Shown piece after piece: positions 25,968 to 34,271 of a stretch of DNA of 64,000 bases (its first letter is position 1; every line of letters begins with the position of its first letter). The DNA is from Polaromonas sp. C04. GTDB taxonomy: Bacteria > Pseudomonadota > Gammaproteobacteria > Burkholderiales > Burkholderiaceae_C. A program made the translations under genes and the position numbers. The notes beneath the pieces are model-generated. The model saw only the letters and a program-made list of their open reading frames with translations. It searched no databases and had not been told where the DNA came from. Location of the stretch: positions 1-64,000 of the forward strand of contig NZ_MUNS01000025.1 in NCBI RefSeq assembly GCF_002002705.1, written 5' to 3'.

Positions 25968-28424
25968 TCAGACCGTGAGCGGCGCGAACTGCCGCGTGTC
26001 CACGCCCGCCTTGTCGGTCTCGAACCACGGATCGGGTTCGCCATCCACGCTGAACTGCAGGCGCTCCCACAGCGCCTTGCGGCCCTCGGCGTCGTCCAGG
26101 ATCCGCCGCTTCACGTAGTCGAGGCCGACGCGCTGGATGTAGTGCACGGTGCGCTCCAGGTACCAGCCTTCCTCGCGGTACAGCTGCAGGAAGCCGCCGG
26201 CATACTCCAGCACCTCCTGCGCGGTCTTGACCTTCACCAGGAACTGCGCGACCTCGGTCTTGATGCCGCCGTTGCCGCCCACATGGATTTCCCAGCCCGA
26301 ATCGACGCCGATCACGCCCACGTCCTTGATGCCCGATTCGGCGCAGTTGCGCGGGCAGCCGCTCACCGCCAGCTTGACCTTGTGCGGCGCGTACATGCGC
26401 CACAGCGCGCGCTCCAGGTCCTTGCCCATCTGCGTGCTGTCCTGCGTGCCAAAGCGGCACCACTCCGATCCGACGCAGGTCTTCACCGTGCGCAGCGCCT
26501 TGGCGTAGGCGTGGCCGGAGGGCATGCCGATGTCCTTCCAGACGTTCTGCAGGTCTTCCTTCTTCACGCCCAACAGATCGATGCGCTGGCCGCCCGTGAC
26601 CTTGACGGTCGGGATCTTGTATTTGTCGACCGCGTCGGCGATGCGGCGCAACTCGCTGGCCGTGGTCTCGCCGCCCCACATGCGCGGGATCACGCTGTAG
26701 GTACCGTCCTTCTGGATGTTGGCGTGGCTGCGCTCGTTGATGTAGCGGCTTTGCGGGTCGTCCCTGGCCTCCTTGGGCCAGGTCGAGAGCAGGTAGTAGT
26801 TGACGGCCGGGCGGCACATTGAGCAGCCGTTCGGCGTGCGCCACTCCATGAAGTGGAACACGTCGGCAATCGCCAGCAGCTTGTGCGCCCGGATGGCCTC
26901 GCGCACCTCCTGGTGGCTGTGCTCGGTGCAGCCGCACAGGGCTTTCTTCTTCGGCGTGGCCGAGTAGTCGCCGCCGGCCGTGGCCATCAAAATCTGCTCG
27001 ACCAGCCCGGTGCACGAGCCGCAACTCGCGCTGGCCTTGGTGTGCTTGCGTACCTCGTCGAGCGTGAACAGGCCCTTGTCCTTGATCGCCTTGCAAATGG
27101 TGCCCTTGGTGACGCCGTTGCAGCCGCAGACCTCGGCCTCCATCGGCATGGAAGCGGCCTTGCTGTGGCCTTCATGGCCGCTGTCGCCGATGTTGGATTC
27201 GCCGAACATCAGCTTGTCGCGGATGTCATGCACGCTGCGGCCGTCGCGCAAGAGCTTGAAGTACCAGCTGCCGTCCACCGTGTCGCCGTACAGGCAGGCG
27301 CCGACCAGCTTGTCGTCCTTGATCACCAGCTTCTTGTAGACCCCGCCGAACGGATCGCTCATCACCAGCTCTTCGGTCCCTTCGCCGCCCATGAATTCAC
27401 CGGCCGAGAAGAGGTCGATACCCGTGACCTTGAGCTTGGTCGAGGTCAGCGAGCCGGTGTAGCGGCCGATGCCGAACTGCGCCAGGTGATTCGCCGCCAC
27501 CTTGGCCTGCTCGAACAGCGGCGCCACCAGGCCGTAGGCGATGCCGCGGTGCGCCGCGCATTCGCCCACGGCGTAAATGCGCGCGTCGGTCACGGTCTGC
27601 AAGGTGTCGCCCACCACGATGCCGCGATTGCAGTGCAGTCGCATCGTTTCGGCCAGTTCGGTGTTGGGGCGGATGCCGACCGCCATCACGACCAGGTCGG
27701 TCGGCAGCTCGGTGCCGTCCCCCGGGTCGCGGCCCGGGGCAGGCTTGAAGCGGATGGCCATGACCCTCCCATCCCGGTCGGGGATCAGCGCTTCGGTCTG
27801 CGCGCCGATCATGAATTTCAGCCCGCGGTCTTCCAGCGATTTCTGCAGCAGCCTGCCCGCCACATCGTCGAGCTGGCGCTCCATCAGCCAGGGCATCACA
27901 TGCACCACGGTCACGTCCATGCCGCGCAGCATCAGGCCGTTGGCCGCTTCCAGTCCCAGCAGGCCGCCGCCGATGACGACCGCGCGCCTGTATTTCTGCG
28001 AGGCCTCGATCATCGCGTTGGTATCGGCGATGTCGCGGTAGGCGATCATGCCCTCCAGATCCTTGCCCGGCACCGGCAGGATGAACGGATTCGAGCCGGT
28101 GCACATCAGCAGGCGGTCGTACGGCTCCTCGGTGCCGTCCTCGGCGCGCACGATGCGGTGCACGCGGTCGACCTCCACCACCTTCTTGCCGGCATGCAGC
28201 GTGATGTGATTCTCCTGGTACCAGTCCCAGGAGTTGAGCACGATCTCGTCGAGCGTCTGCTCGCCCGCGAGCACCGGTGACAGCAGGATGCGGTTGTAGT
28301 TGGGGTGTGGCTCGGCGCCGAACACCGTGATGTCGTAGAGCTCGGGCGCGATCTTGAGCAATTCCTCGATGGTGCGAACCCCGGCCATGCCGTTGCCCAC
28401 CATCACCAGCCTGGACTTTTTCAT
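25968..28424 (-). CDS. nirB: NADH-dependent assimilatory nitrite reductase large subunit
   Basis: 818 aa. FAD/NAD domains (VMVGNGMAGVRTIEELL at the N-terminus; AVVIGGGLLGLEAANGL near residue 150), two BFD-like 2Fe-2S motifs (CGCNGVTKGTICKAI...CGSCTGLVEQIL near 435; CGCTEHSHQEVREAI near 500), and a sulfite/nitrite reductase domain whose siroheme-4Fe4S ligands are CVGSEWCRFG and SGCPRNCAES near 650-690. It reduces nitrite to ammonium with six electrons from NADH. First gene of the minus-strand operon, about 20 nt after a sigma-54 promoter. Confidence 0.97.
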   Translation of the reverse strand: MKKSRLVMVGNGMAGVRTIEELLKIAPELYDITVFGAEPHPNYNRILLSPVLAGEQTLDEIVLNSWDWYQENHITLHAGKKVVEVDRVHRIVRAEDGTEEPYDRLLMCTGSNPFILPVPGKDLEGMIAYRDIADTNAMIEASQKYRRAVVIGGGLLGLEAANGLMLRGMDVTVVHVMPWLMERQLDDVAGRLLQKSLEDRGLKFMIGAQTEALIPDRDGRVMAIRFKPAPGRDPGDGTELPTDLVVMAVGIRPNTELAETMRLHCNRGIVVGDTLQTVTDARIYAVGECAAHRGIAYGLVAPLFEQAKVAANHLAQFGIGRYTGSLTSTKLKVTGIDLFSAGEFMGGEGTEELVMSDPFGGVYKKLVIKDDKLVGACLYGDTVDGSWYFKLLRDGRSVHDIRDKLMFGESNIGDSGHEGHSKAASMPMEAEVCGCNGVTKGTICKAIKDKGLFTLDEVRKHTKASASCGSCTGLVEQILMATAGGDYSATPKKKALCGCTEHSHQEVREAIRAHKLLAIADVFHFMEWRTPNGCSMCRPAVNYYLLSTWPKEARDDPQSRYINERSHANIQKDGTYSVIPRMWGGETTASELRRIADAVDKYKIPTVKVTGGQRIDLLGVKKEDLQNVWKDIGMPSGHAYAKALRTVKTCVGSEWCRFGTQDSTQMGKDLERALWRMYAPHKVKLAVSGCPRNCAESGIKDVGVIGVDSGWEIHVGGNGGIKTEVAQFLVKVKTAQEVLEYAGGFLQLYREEGWYLERTVHYIQRVGLDYVKRRILDDAEGRKALWERLQFSVDGEPDPWFETDKAGVDTRQFAPLTV

Positions 28425-28456
28425 ACTGTGTCTCCGTAACGAGTTGGACTACATCC

Positions 28457-28471
28457 GCAAGTCCCGTGCCA
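28457..28471 (-). promoter_or_regulatory. Sigma-54 promoter for the nirB operon
   Basis: On minus, TGGCACG-GGAC-TTGC (28471-28457) matches the RpoN consensus TGGCACG-N4-TTGC at every position. The -12 GC lies about 33 bp from the nirB ATG. It requires an enhancer-binding protein; NtrC-like sites lie 60-100 bp upstream. Confidence 0.85.
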
Positions 28472-28531
28472 GTTCGCCGCGCCATGGTCAGTGCGGGCCC
28501 GCCATGCTGGCTGCGCTCCTGTTTGTTGCAT

Positions 28532-28571
28532 TGCACCAATCTGGACGGGAAACATGCCTGCCCGTGGTGCA
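28532..28571. promoter_or_regulatory. Two tandem NtrC-like binding sites between divergent sigma-54 promoters
   Basis: Site 1 (28532-28548) is TGCACC-N5-GGACGG; site 2 (28555-28571) is TGCCTG-N5-GGTGCA. Each has one perfect half of the NtrC dyad TGCACC-N5-GGTGCA and one weaker half. Centres are 23 bp apart, about two helical turns, the arrangement used for NtrC cooperativity. Placed about 60-100 bp from the nirB promoter and 140-180 bp from the narK promoter. Confidence 0.65.
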
Positions 28572-28655
28572 TGCGCTTGCAACGCGGTATCGACTCGCCG
28601 ACCGGCTTCGTCGTGGTGCTCCGGGATCGTCGGTCACGAACTGACGCAGGGTGAT

Positions 28656-28704
28656 TTGCTATGGGCCGCACGCCCTTGTCCATCAGGGCCTCGCGCGATT
28701 TCGA
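28656..28704 (+). repeat. Dispersed TGCTAT/GGGCT repeat, copy F, just upstream of the narK promoter
   Basis: TTGCTATGGGCCGCACGCCC, TTGTCCATCAGGGC, then GCGCGATTTCGAA. Keeps the TGCTAT start, the GCCCTTG...CAGGGC core arms and the GATTT end but lacks the AAAATAGCT block. Ends 7 bp before the sigma-54 -24 element. Confidence 0.55.
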
Positions 28705-28711
28705 AGGCGCC

Positions 28712-28727
28712 TGGCGTACATCTTGCT
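28712..28727 (+). promoter_or_regulatory. Sigma-54 promoter for narK
   Basis: TGGCGTA-CATC-TTGCT has GG at 28713-28714 and GC at 28725-28726 with exactly 10 bp between, and the full TTGC -12 element; only the CACG part differs (CGTA). Transcription would start near 28738, giving a leader of about 77 nt before the narK ATG (28815). Confidence 0.75.
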
Positions 28728-28814
28728 CAGAGCCTGTGCAAGCACTCAATCCCGTCTTGATGCTGCGCCCGGGGCGGGGCGTGATGCGCAGTTTTTATTC
28801 ATAGAGGACTATCC

Positions 28815-30206
28815 ATGAAGAATGTCATTGCTTCACTCAAGAGCGGAGACTGGCGGGCGTTGCTGGCCTGTTTTCTCTATTTCGACTCGGGCTTCACGGT
28901 CTGGGTCATGCTGGGTCCGCTGGCCCCCTTTATCAGCAAGGACATCGCGATGTCCCCGGCGGAGCAGGGATTTCTGGTGGCGGTGCCCGTGCTCGCAGCC
29001 GCGATTCTTCGCGTCACTTTGGGGAACCTGTTTCAGTCGGTGGATGGCCGAAACATCGCGCAGATGGGCGTTCTGCTGTCCGCCATCCCTGCCTTTGTTC
29101 TGCTCTTGACGCCGGGCGCACCCTCGTACCTGATGCTGCTGGTGCTCGGAGTGTTTCTGGGCATGGGCGGCGCCAGCTTCGCCGTTGCTTTGCCGATGGC
29201 CGGCAGCAACTACCCGCCCCGGGTGCAGGGCCTGGTGCTGGGGCTCGCGGCGGCGGGCAACATCGGCGCCGTGCTGGACGGCTTCATGTTCCCGACACTG
29301 GCCGGTGCGTTCGGGTGGCAGAAGGCGACCGCTGCGGCCTTGCCCTTGCTGGCGTTGACTTCCCTCGCGATTTTCTTCTGGGCGAAGGATCGCAGCCCCA
29401 AGACGGGCAGTCCCCTGCCGGCGTTTGGCGGCTTCGCGGTGACCCTGTTCGGGTTGATCGGCATGGTGCTGCTCGTGCATGCGGGGGCTCTCGGTGGTGG
29501 CAAGGCCGGGCTGCTGTTGCTGCCTTTCTTGGGCGCCCTCATGGCCGTCGCGGTGCTGCCCCAACGTTACCGCGCCGTACTGGCCGAGCGCGACACCTGG
29601 GTGATCATGCTGGTCTACAGCATCACCTTCGGTGGCTTTGTCGGCATGTCGTCCTATGTCTCACTGCTGCTCACCAGCCTGTACCAAATGTCCAAGATCA
29701 ATGCGGGCCTGCTGATGGCGCTGATGGCCTTTACCGGCGCCATCTTGCGCCCCTTCGGCGGCCTGATCGCCGACCGGGTGACGGGCGTGCGGGCGTTGCT
29801 CTTCCTGCTGGCGGGCATCTCGGTGCTCGACTTCACCTTCGCGGCCACCATGCCCCCGCTGGCCGGGGGCGTGGTATTGCTGCTCGGTCTCTACACCTGC
29901 TTCGGACTGGGCAACGGCGCGACCTTCCAGCTGGTGCCGCATCGCTGGCAAGGAAAGACCGGCGTGATGACGGGGATCATTGGCGCGGCCGGTGGCATTG
30001 GGGGCTTCTACCTGCCCGTCGTGATGGGCATCGCCAAGCAGAGCACCGGCAGCTACCAGATGGGGTTTGTCACCTTCGGCGCCATCGCGGCGCTCGCCTT
30101 CGTGCTGGTCGCCGTCCTGCGCCAGAAGTGGATGGCGTGGGCGATACCCGGGCATGCACAGGGCGCGCGGCCGCCCGCCTTGGGGATGGCGACCGCAATG
30201 AAGTAA
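28815..30206 (+). CDS. narK: Nitrate/nitrite transporter, NarK/NasA-type MFS permease
   Basis: 463 aa, about 12 hydrophobic helices, inner membrane. The nitrate signature motifs are present: GLAAAGNIGAVLDGFMFP in helix 5 and GIIGAAGGIGGFYLP in helix 11. The conserved Arg in helix 2 (AAILRVTLGNL) and the helix-8 Arg region (GAILRPFGGLIADR) match the anion-binding arginines of NarK. Divergent from nirB-nirD-nasA and sharing its sigma-54/NtrC control region, so an assimilatory uptake role is likely. Confidence 0.95.
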   Translation: MKNVIASLKSGDWRALLACFLYFDSGFTVWVMLGPLAPFISKDIAMSPAEQGFLVAVPVLAAAILRVTLGNLFQSVDGRNIAQMGVLLSAIPAFVLLLTPGAPSYLMLLVLGVFLGMGGASFAVALPMAGSNYPPRVQGLVLGLAAAGNIGAVLDGFMFPTLAGAFGWQKATAAALPLLALTSLAIFFWAKDRSPKTGSPLPAFGGFAVTLFGLIGMVLLVHAGALGGGKAGLLLLPFLGALMAVAVLPQRYRAVLAERDTWVIMLVYSITFGGFVGMSSYVSLLLTSLYQMSKINAGLLMALMAFTGAILRPFGGLIADRVTGVRALLFLLAGISVLDFTFAATMPPLAGGVVLLLGLYTCFGLGNGATFQLVPHRWQGKTGVMTGIIGAAGGIGGFYLPVVMGIAKQSTGSYQMGFVTFGAIAALAFVLVAVLRQKWMAWAIPGHAQGARPPALGMATAMK

Positions 30207-30241
30207 ATCCGGCAGACCGCGTGGGGTGTGGTGGCGCCAGC

Positions 30242-30787
30242 TCAGGCCGGGCCGGAGCCCTGGCGGCTGGCCTCGAACAGGAACCAGGTGCGCCGCTCGG
30301 TCTCGTCGATCCAGACTTCGATCAGGCTGGCGGTGGCGATGTCGCTGTGCTCCTCGCACACGCCATGGGCCTCGCGCAGGCTCGCGGCCAGCGTCTTGTT
30401 GTCCTCGCGCAGCTCGGCCAGCATGTCCTGCGGCTCCACGTAGTCGGCATCGTTGTCCAGCACGCGCTGGGTGCGCGCGATCTGGCCGATGGAGCGCAGC
30501 GTGGTGCCGCCCACCTTGCGCACGCGCTCGGCGATCGGGTCGGCCATGGCGAAAAGCTGGTCACCCTGTTCGTCCAGCAACAGGTGGTAGTCGCGGAAGT
30601 GCGGCCCGCTCATGTGCCAGTGAAAATTCTTGGTCTTGAGGTAGATCGCGTACACGTCCGCCAGGATGGCATTCATGGCGCCGGTGATGTCCCGGGTCGC
30701 GGCAGCCCTGAGGTCGCTGGGCGTGGCCAGCGGCGCCTTCTGCCGGGCCTTGAGAGACTCGGTCTTGCTTGCTGAATTCTTCTTCAT
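30242..30787 (-). CDS. dps: Dps-family DNA-binding ferritin-like protein
   Basis: 181 aa from ATG 30787 with AAGGAAA upstream; the longer frame reads into the divergent promoter. Lys-rich N-terminal tail ([18 protein letters not shown]) suited to DNA binding, then the ferritin-like ferroxidase site: [20 protein letters not shown] gives His, His, Asp and Glu ligands at the dimer interface. It protects DNA by oxidising and storing iron with peroxide. Convergent with narK and divergent from tsaD. Confidence 0.95.
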   Translation of the reverse strand: MKKNSASKTESLKARQKAPLATPSDLRAAATRDITGAMNAILADVYAIYLKTKNFHWHMSGPHFRDYHLLLDEQGDQLFAMADPIAERVRKVGGTTLRSIGQIARTQRVLDNDADYVEPQDMLAELREDNKTLAASLREAHGVCEEHSDIATASLIEVWIDETERRTWFLFEASRQGSGPA

Positions 30788-30945
30788 GGAGATTTCCTTT
30801 TCAATCAATGAGCCGCCCCGACCTGCGGCGCGGAGCATCAACATACTCCCATTTTGTGTCGCTGTGCAGTGTCGCAGGGATTGCACTTGCGCAGAAACCC
30901 GGCGCACACCCGAGGGGCAGGGCGCTTGCCCCTAAACTCGGTGCC

Positions 30946-31998
30946 ATGACGGCAAATCTGTTGGTGCTGGGTATCGAATCCTCGTGCGATGAAACCGGCG
31001 TGGCCCTGGTCGAGACGCGCGGCCCCGGCGTGCCCGTGCTGTGCGCGCATGCGCTGCACAGCCAGATCGAGATGCACCAGGCCTACGGCGGCGTGGTGCC
31101 CGAGCTCGCGAGCCGCGACCATATTCGCCGCGTGCTGCCGCTCACGCAAAAAGTGCTGGGTGAAGCTGGCCGCGCGCTCACCGAGGTCGATGTGGTGGCC
31201 TACACGCGCGGTCCCGGGCTGGCCGGCGCGCTGCTGGTCGGTGCGGGCGTGGCCTGCGCGCTCGGCGCGGCGCTGGGCAAACCGGTGCTCGGCGTGCATC
31301 ACCTGGAGGGGCACTTGCTGTCGCCGTTCCTGAGTCTTGATCCGCCGCAGTTTCCGTTCGTGGCGCTGCTGGTGTCGGGCGGCCATACGCAGCTGATGCG
31401 GGTCGATGGCGTCGGGCACTATGAGCTGCTGGGCGAGTCGATCGACGACGCGGCGGGCGAGGCCTTCGACAAGTCGGCCAAGCTGATGGGCCTGGGCTAT
31501 CCCGGTGGCCCTGCGCTGTCAAAACTGGCCGAGCACGGCGACGCGGCCGCCTTCAAATTGCCGCGCCCGTTATTGCACAGCGGCAATCTGGATTTTTCGT
31601 TTGCCGGACTCAAGACGGCGGTGCTGGTGCAGGCCAAAAAGCTGGGCGATCAACTCGAAGCGCGCAAGGCCGATCTGGCCGCATCGACGCAAGCCGCGAT
31701 CGTCGAGGTGCTGGTGAAGAAGTCGCTGGCGGCGCTGCGCCAGACGGGCTTGAAGCGGCTGGTGGTGGCGGGCGGCGTCGGCGCCAACCGCAGTTTGCGG
31801 CTGCAGCTCGATGCGGCGTGCCTTGCTGTGGGCGTGCGCGTGCACTACCCCGAACTCCATTTGTGCACCGACAACGGCGCCATGATTGCGCTGGCGGCCG
31901 CGATGCGCCTGCAAGCCGGTCAGCAAGCGGCCAGCGAGGCTTACGCATTCGACGTAAAACCGCGCTGGCCGCTGAACTCCCTGAGCCGGAGTTTATAA
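30946..31998 (+). CDS. tsaD: tRNA N6-threonylcarbamoyladenosine synthase subunit TsaD
   Basis: 350 aa from ATG 30946 ([18 protein letters not shown]); the longer frame overlaps the dps promoter. ASKHA fold with the metal-binding [10 protein letters not shown], the ATP motifs [14 protein letters not shown] and GVGANRSLR, and DNGAMIA. It transfers the threonylcarbamoyl group to A37 of tRNAs reading ANN codons. Located 118-158 bp from the divergent dps gene; followed by a long inverted repeat. Confidence 0.97.
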   Translation: MTANLLVLGIESSCDETGVALVETRGPGVPVLCAHALHSQIEMHQAYGGVVPELASRDHIRRVLPLTQKVLGEAGRALTEVDVVAYTRGPGLAGALLVGAGVACALGAALGKPVLGVHHLEGHLLSPFLSLDPPQFPFVALLVSGGHTQLMRVDGVGHYELLGESIDDAAGEAFDKSAKLMGLGYPGGPALSKLAEHGDAAAFKLPRPLLHSGNLDFSFAGLKTAVLVQAKKLGDQLEARKADLAASTQAAIVEVLVKKSLAALRQTGLKRLVVAGGVGANRSLRLQLDAACLAVGVRVHYPELHLCTDNGAMIALAAAMRLQAGQQAASEAYAFDVKPRWPLNSLSRSL

Positions 31999-32037
31999 AT
32001 AAACAGCCGACAGCCCCGATGCACAAGGCGTTGTGTC

Positions 32038-32103
32038 GTCATTCCCGCGAAGGCGGGAATCCAGTGCATGCGAACCGTAGATTCCCGCCTTCGCGTGAAT
32101 GAC
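32038..32103. repeat. Long inverted repeat of GTCATTCCCGC type (REP-like), between convergent tsaD and hsp20
   Basis: Two 24-bp arms (32038-32061 and 32080-32103), complementary except at one position, with an 18-nt loop. Each arm starts GTCATTC and contains its own small palindrome (TTCCCGC...GCGGGAA). This motif is widely dispersed in beta- and gammaproteobacteria. Between convergent genes it could stop transcription from both sides. It is unrelated to the TGCTAT/GGGCT family. Confidence 0.85.
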
Positions 32104-32122
32104 GAAATGCCGGAGTAGCAAC

Positions 32123-32494
32123 TCAGTTGATGGCGAGCTGCGTGACGTTGCTCACCGGCACCTTCTTCGTCAGCTTCAGCGTGAGCACGCCATTTTCCAG
32201 TTTGGCATCGCTGGCGGCGACGTCGATGTCCTGCGGCAGCTCATACGCGGCCTTGTAGCGGCGCGGGGCGCCTTCCAGGCTCTCGATGCGCACGACGTTG
32301 CCTTCGATGCCGATGGACAACTGCTCCTTCGCAACGCCGGGCATGTCGAAGCTCATGGTGACGGTCTTGTCGTCCTGCTCGATCGAATAACCCTTTTGAC
32401 GGGCGGCGAGCAGCGTGTCGTCGAGAAAGCGCTCCAGCGACGGGGCATAGGCGGTGCGGCGCAAAACTGCGGGGGCGACAGGGGTAAAGAACAT
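32123..32494 (-). CDS. Small heat-shock protein, Hsp20/alpha-crystallin family
   Basis: 123 aa from ATG 32494 with TAGGAGTTCC upstream. Alpha-crystallin domain: TVTMSFDMPGVAKEQLSIGI, NVVRIESLEG and ENGVLTLKLTKK (the A-x-x-x-n-G-v-L motif) near residue 100. N-terminal arm of about 40 residues. ATP-independent holdase for unfolding proteins. It ends shortly after the domain (VSNVTQLAIN), with no obvious I-x-I tail motif. Confidence 0.93.
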   Translation of the reverse strand: MFFTPVAPAVLRRTAYAPSLERFLDDTLLAARQKGYSIEQDDKTVTMSFDMPGVAKEQLSIGIEGNVVRIESLEGAPRRYKAAYELPQDIDVAASDAKLENGVLTLKLTKKVPVSNVTQLAIN

Positions 32495-32589
32495 GGTGGA
32501 ACTCCTAGTAAACTGCGCGGCTTTCAACATCGATTGCCGCATGCATCGAATCTAGGTGCGATGCGTTTGTTTTCAAGGCAAATTCCCCC

Positions 32590-33873
32590 ATGAATATTTC
32601 GCGTCGCCGACTCTTGAATTCCCTCACCGTGGCGCTATGTGCGCCGGCTGCGGCCTTTGCGCAAGCGCCGCAAGGCGGCCCCATCAAGATCGCGTTGATC
32701 GAGGGCCTGAGCGGCCCGTTTGCGAATGCCGGCGAGGCTGTGTACCGCAACCTGCTGTGGGCGGTGGAACGCGTCAACGCACGCGGGGGTGTGAAGCTGC
32801 CCGAAGCCGCGGGTGGCCACCGGCCGCTGCAGCTCGATCGCTACGACAACAAGGGCCAGAACGAAGAGGCGCTGTCGGCCCTGCGCTCGGCCATCGACGA
32901 CGGCGCGCAGATTGTGATGCAGGGCAACTCGTCGGCCGTTGCCGCGGCGCTGATCGACGCGATCAACAAGAACAACGAGCGCGAGCCCGACAAGCAGGTC
33001 ATTTTTCTCAACTACTCGGCGGTCGACCCGATCCTGACCAACGAGAAGTGCAGCTTCTGGCACTTTCGCTTCGATGCCCACGCCGACATGCGCATGGCCG
33101 CGTTGATGCAGGTGATCAAGGACGACAAGTCCCTCAAGCGCGTGTACCTGATCGGCCAGGACTACAGCTTTGGCCAGGCCGTGTTGCGCGAGGCCCGGCG
33201 CCAGTTGGGTGTGCAGCGCCCCGATGTGCAGATCGTGGGTGACGAGCTGCACCCGATGGGCCGCATCAAGGACTTCATGCCGTACGTCACCAAGATCAAG
33301 GCCAGCGGCGCGCAGGCCGTCATCACCGGCAACTGGGGCAACGACCTGACCTTGCTGGTCAAGGCCGCCAAAGAGGTGGGTTTCGACGGCAAGTTCTACA
33401 CTTTTTACGGCAATGCGCTGGGCGCACCGGCCGCCATTGGCGAGGCGGGCGTGGGCAAGGTCATCGCCGTGGCGGACTGGCTGCCCAACGTGCAGGGTAG
33501 CGCCAGCGAGGCGTTTTACCAGGCGTTCCGCCAGCGCTTCCCGAAACCGGCGGACGACTATGTGCAAATGCGCATGCAGCTCATGATGCTGGCGCTGGCG
33601 CAGGCGATCGAAAAGGCGGGCACTACCCATTCAATCGCGGTGGCGAACCAGCTGGAGCGGGCTCGCGTCAGTTTGGGGGGGCAAACCGGCGCGATGCGCG
33701 CGCTCGACCACCAGTTCCAGCAGCCGCTGGTGGTGGGCCTGATGGAGCGCCAGGGCACGCCCGGCGTGAAGTTCGACGTCGAAGGCTCGGGCTACGGCTT
33801 TCGTGTGATCCGGCAAATCAGCGCAGCGCAGGCCGAGCAGCCCACGACATGTCGCATGGCGCGTCCGTCCTGA
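32590..33873 (+). CDS. Branched-chain amino acid-type ABC transporter substrate-binding protein
   Basis: 427 aa. Signal peptide with twin arginines (NISRRRLLNSLTVALCAPAAAFAQ), then a Peripla_BP_6 (type I) fold: IALIEGLSGPFANAGEAV, DRYDNKGQNEEALSALRSAI, GNSSAVAAALIDAIN, VYLIGQDYSFGQAVLREARR and DFMPYVTKIKASGAQAVITG. No permease or ATPase genes adjoin it, so it is an orphan binding protein. Ligand unknown. Its stop abuts the convergent small gene with no spacer. Confidence 0.9.
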   Translation: MNISRRRLLNSLTVALCAPAAAFAQAPQGGPIKIALIEGLSGPFANAGEAVYRNLLWAVERVNARGGVKLPEAAGGHRPLQLDRYDNKGQNEEALSALRSAIDDGAQIVMQGNSSAVAAALIDAINKNNEREPDKQVIFLNYSAVDPILTNEKCSFWHFRFDAHADMRMAALMQVIKDDKSLKRVYLIGQDYSFGQAVLREARRQLGVQRPDVQIVGDELHPMGRIKDFMPYVTKIKASGAQAVITGNWGNDLTLLVKAAKEVGFDGKFYTFYGNALGAPAAIGEAGVGKVIAVADWLPNVQGSASEAFYQAFRQRFPKPADDYVQMRMQLMMLALAQAIEKAGTTHSIAVANQLERARVSLGGQTGAMRALDHQFQQPLVVGLMERQGTPGVKFDVEGSGYGFRVIRQISAAQAEQPTTCRMARPS

Positions 33874-34143
33874 CTACGAGCCGTAGCCCAGGCAGGCGCC
33901 CGCGTTGGGCATGCCCTTGCACTCGCGCTGCAGGCGCCGGTCGCGCTCGGCGCGGGTTTCGCCAGAGCCTTTTTCAAACCTGATGCGCCCGGCCTTTTTG
34001 TCCTTGGACGCGTGCGTGGTCTGCGCGCCGCCTTTTTTGCCCTTGGTCTCGGCGGCGTTGGCGCCCAGACACAGCAGTGCGGCAGCGCACAGTACGGCAA
34101 TGGCGTTGCCGGGACGATAAACCTGTGGAATCCTGGAATACAT
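33874..34143 (-). CDS. Small exported basic protein of unknown function
   Basis: 89 aa with GGAG 7 nt before ATG 34143 and a signal peptide (IAVLCAAALLCLGANA, cut near residue 31). The mature part is Lys/Arg-rich (ETKGKKGGAQTTHASKDKKA, ETRAERDRRLQRECKGMPNAGACLGYG) with two cysteines near the end. The C-terminal ERDRRLxRECKGxPNAGACLG pattern recurs, to my recollection, in small Burkholderiales proteins without known function. Confidence 0.7.
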   Translation of the reverse strand: MYSRIPQVYRPGNAIAVLCAAALLCLGANAAETKGKKGGAQTTHASKDKKAGRIRFEKGSGETRAERDRRLQRECKGMPNAGACLGYGS

Positions 34144-34271
34144 GCAATCTCCCTGCCGGCATGGATGCTGCCGGTAAAACCATCATAGCGGCAGCACCAT
34201 CGCCCGAGCTGCTGCGGGCGTGTCGGCGACAATAGACACCCCGTTGCCCCTGCACCTCTGTCTGCCCGATC

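Noticed and set aside
22788-26822. A 1344-codon open frame on plus, antisense to nasA-nirD-nirB
   Set aside because: It mirrors the codon pattern of GC-rich genes on the other strand, has Arg/Ala/His-rich sequence with no family resemblance, and nasA, nirD and nirB are unmistakable.
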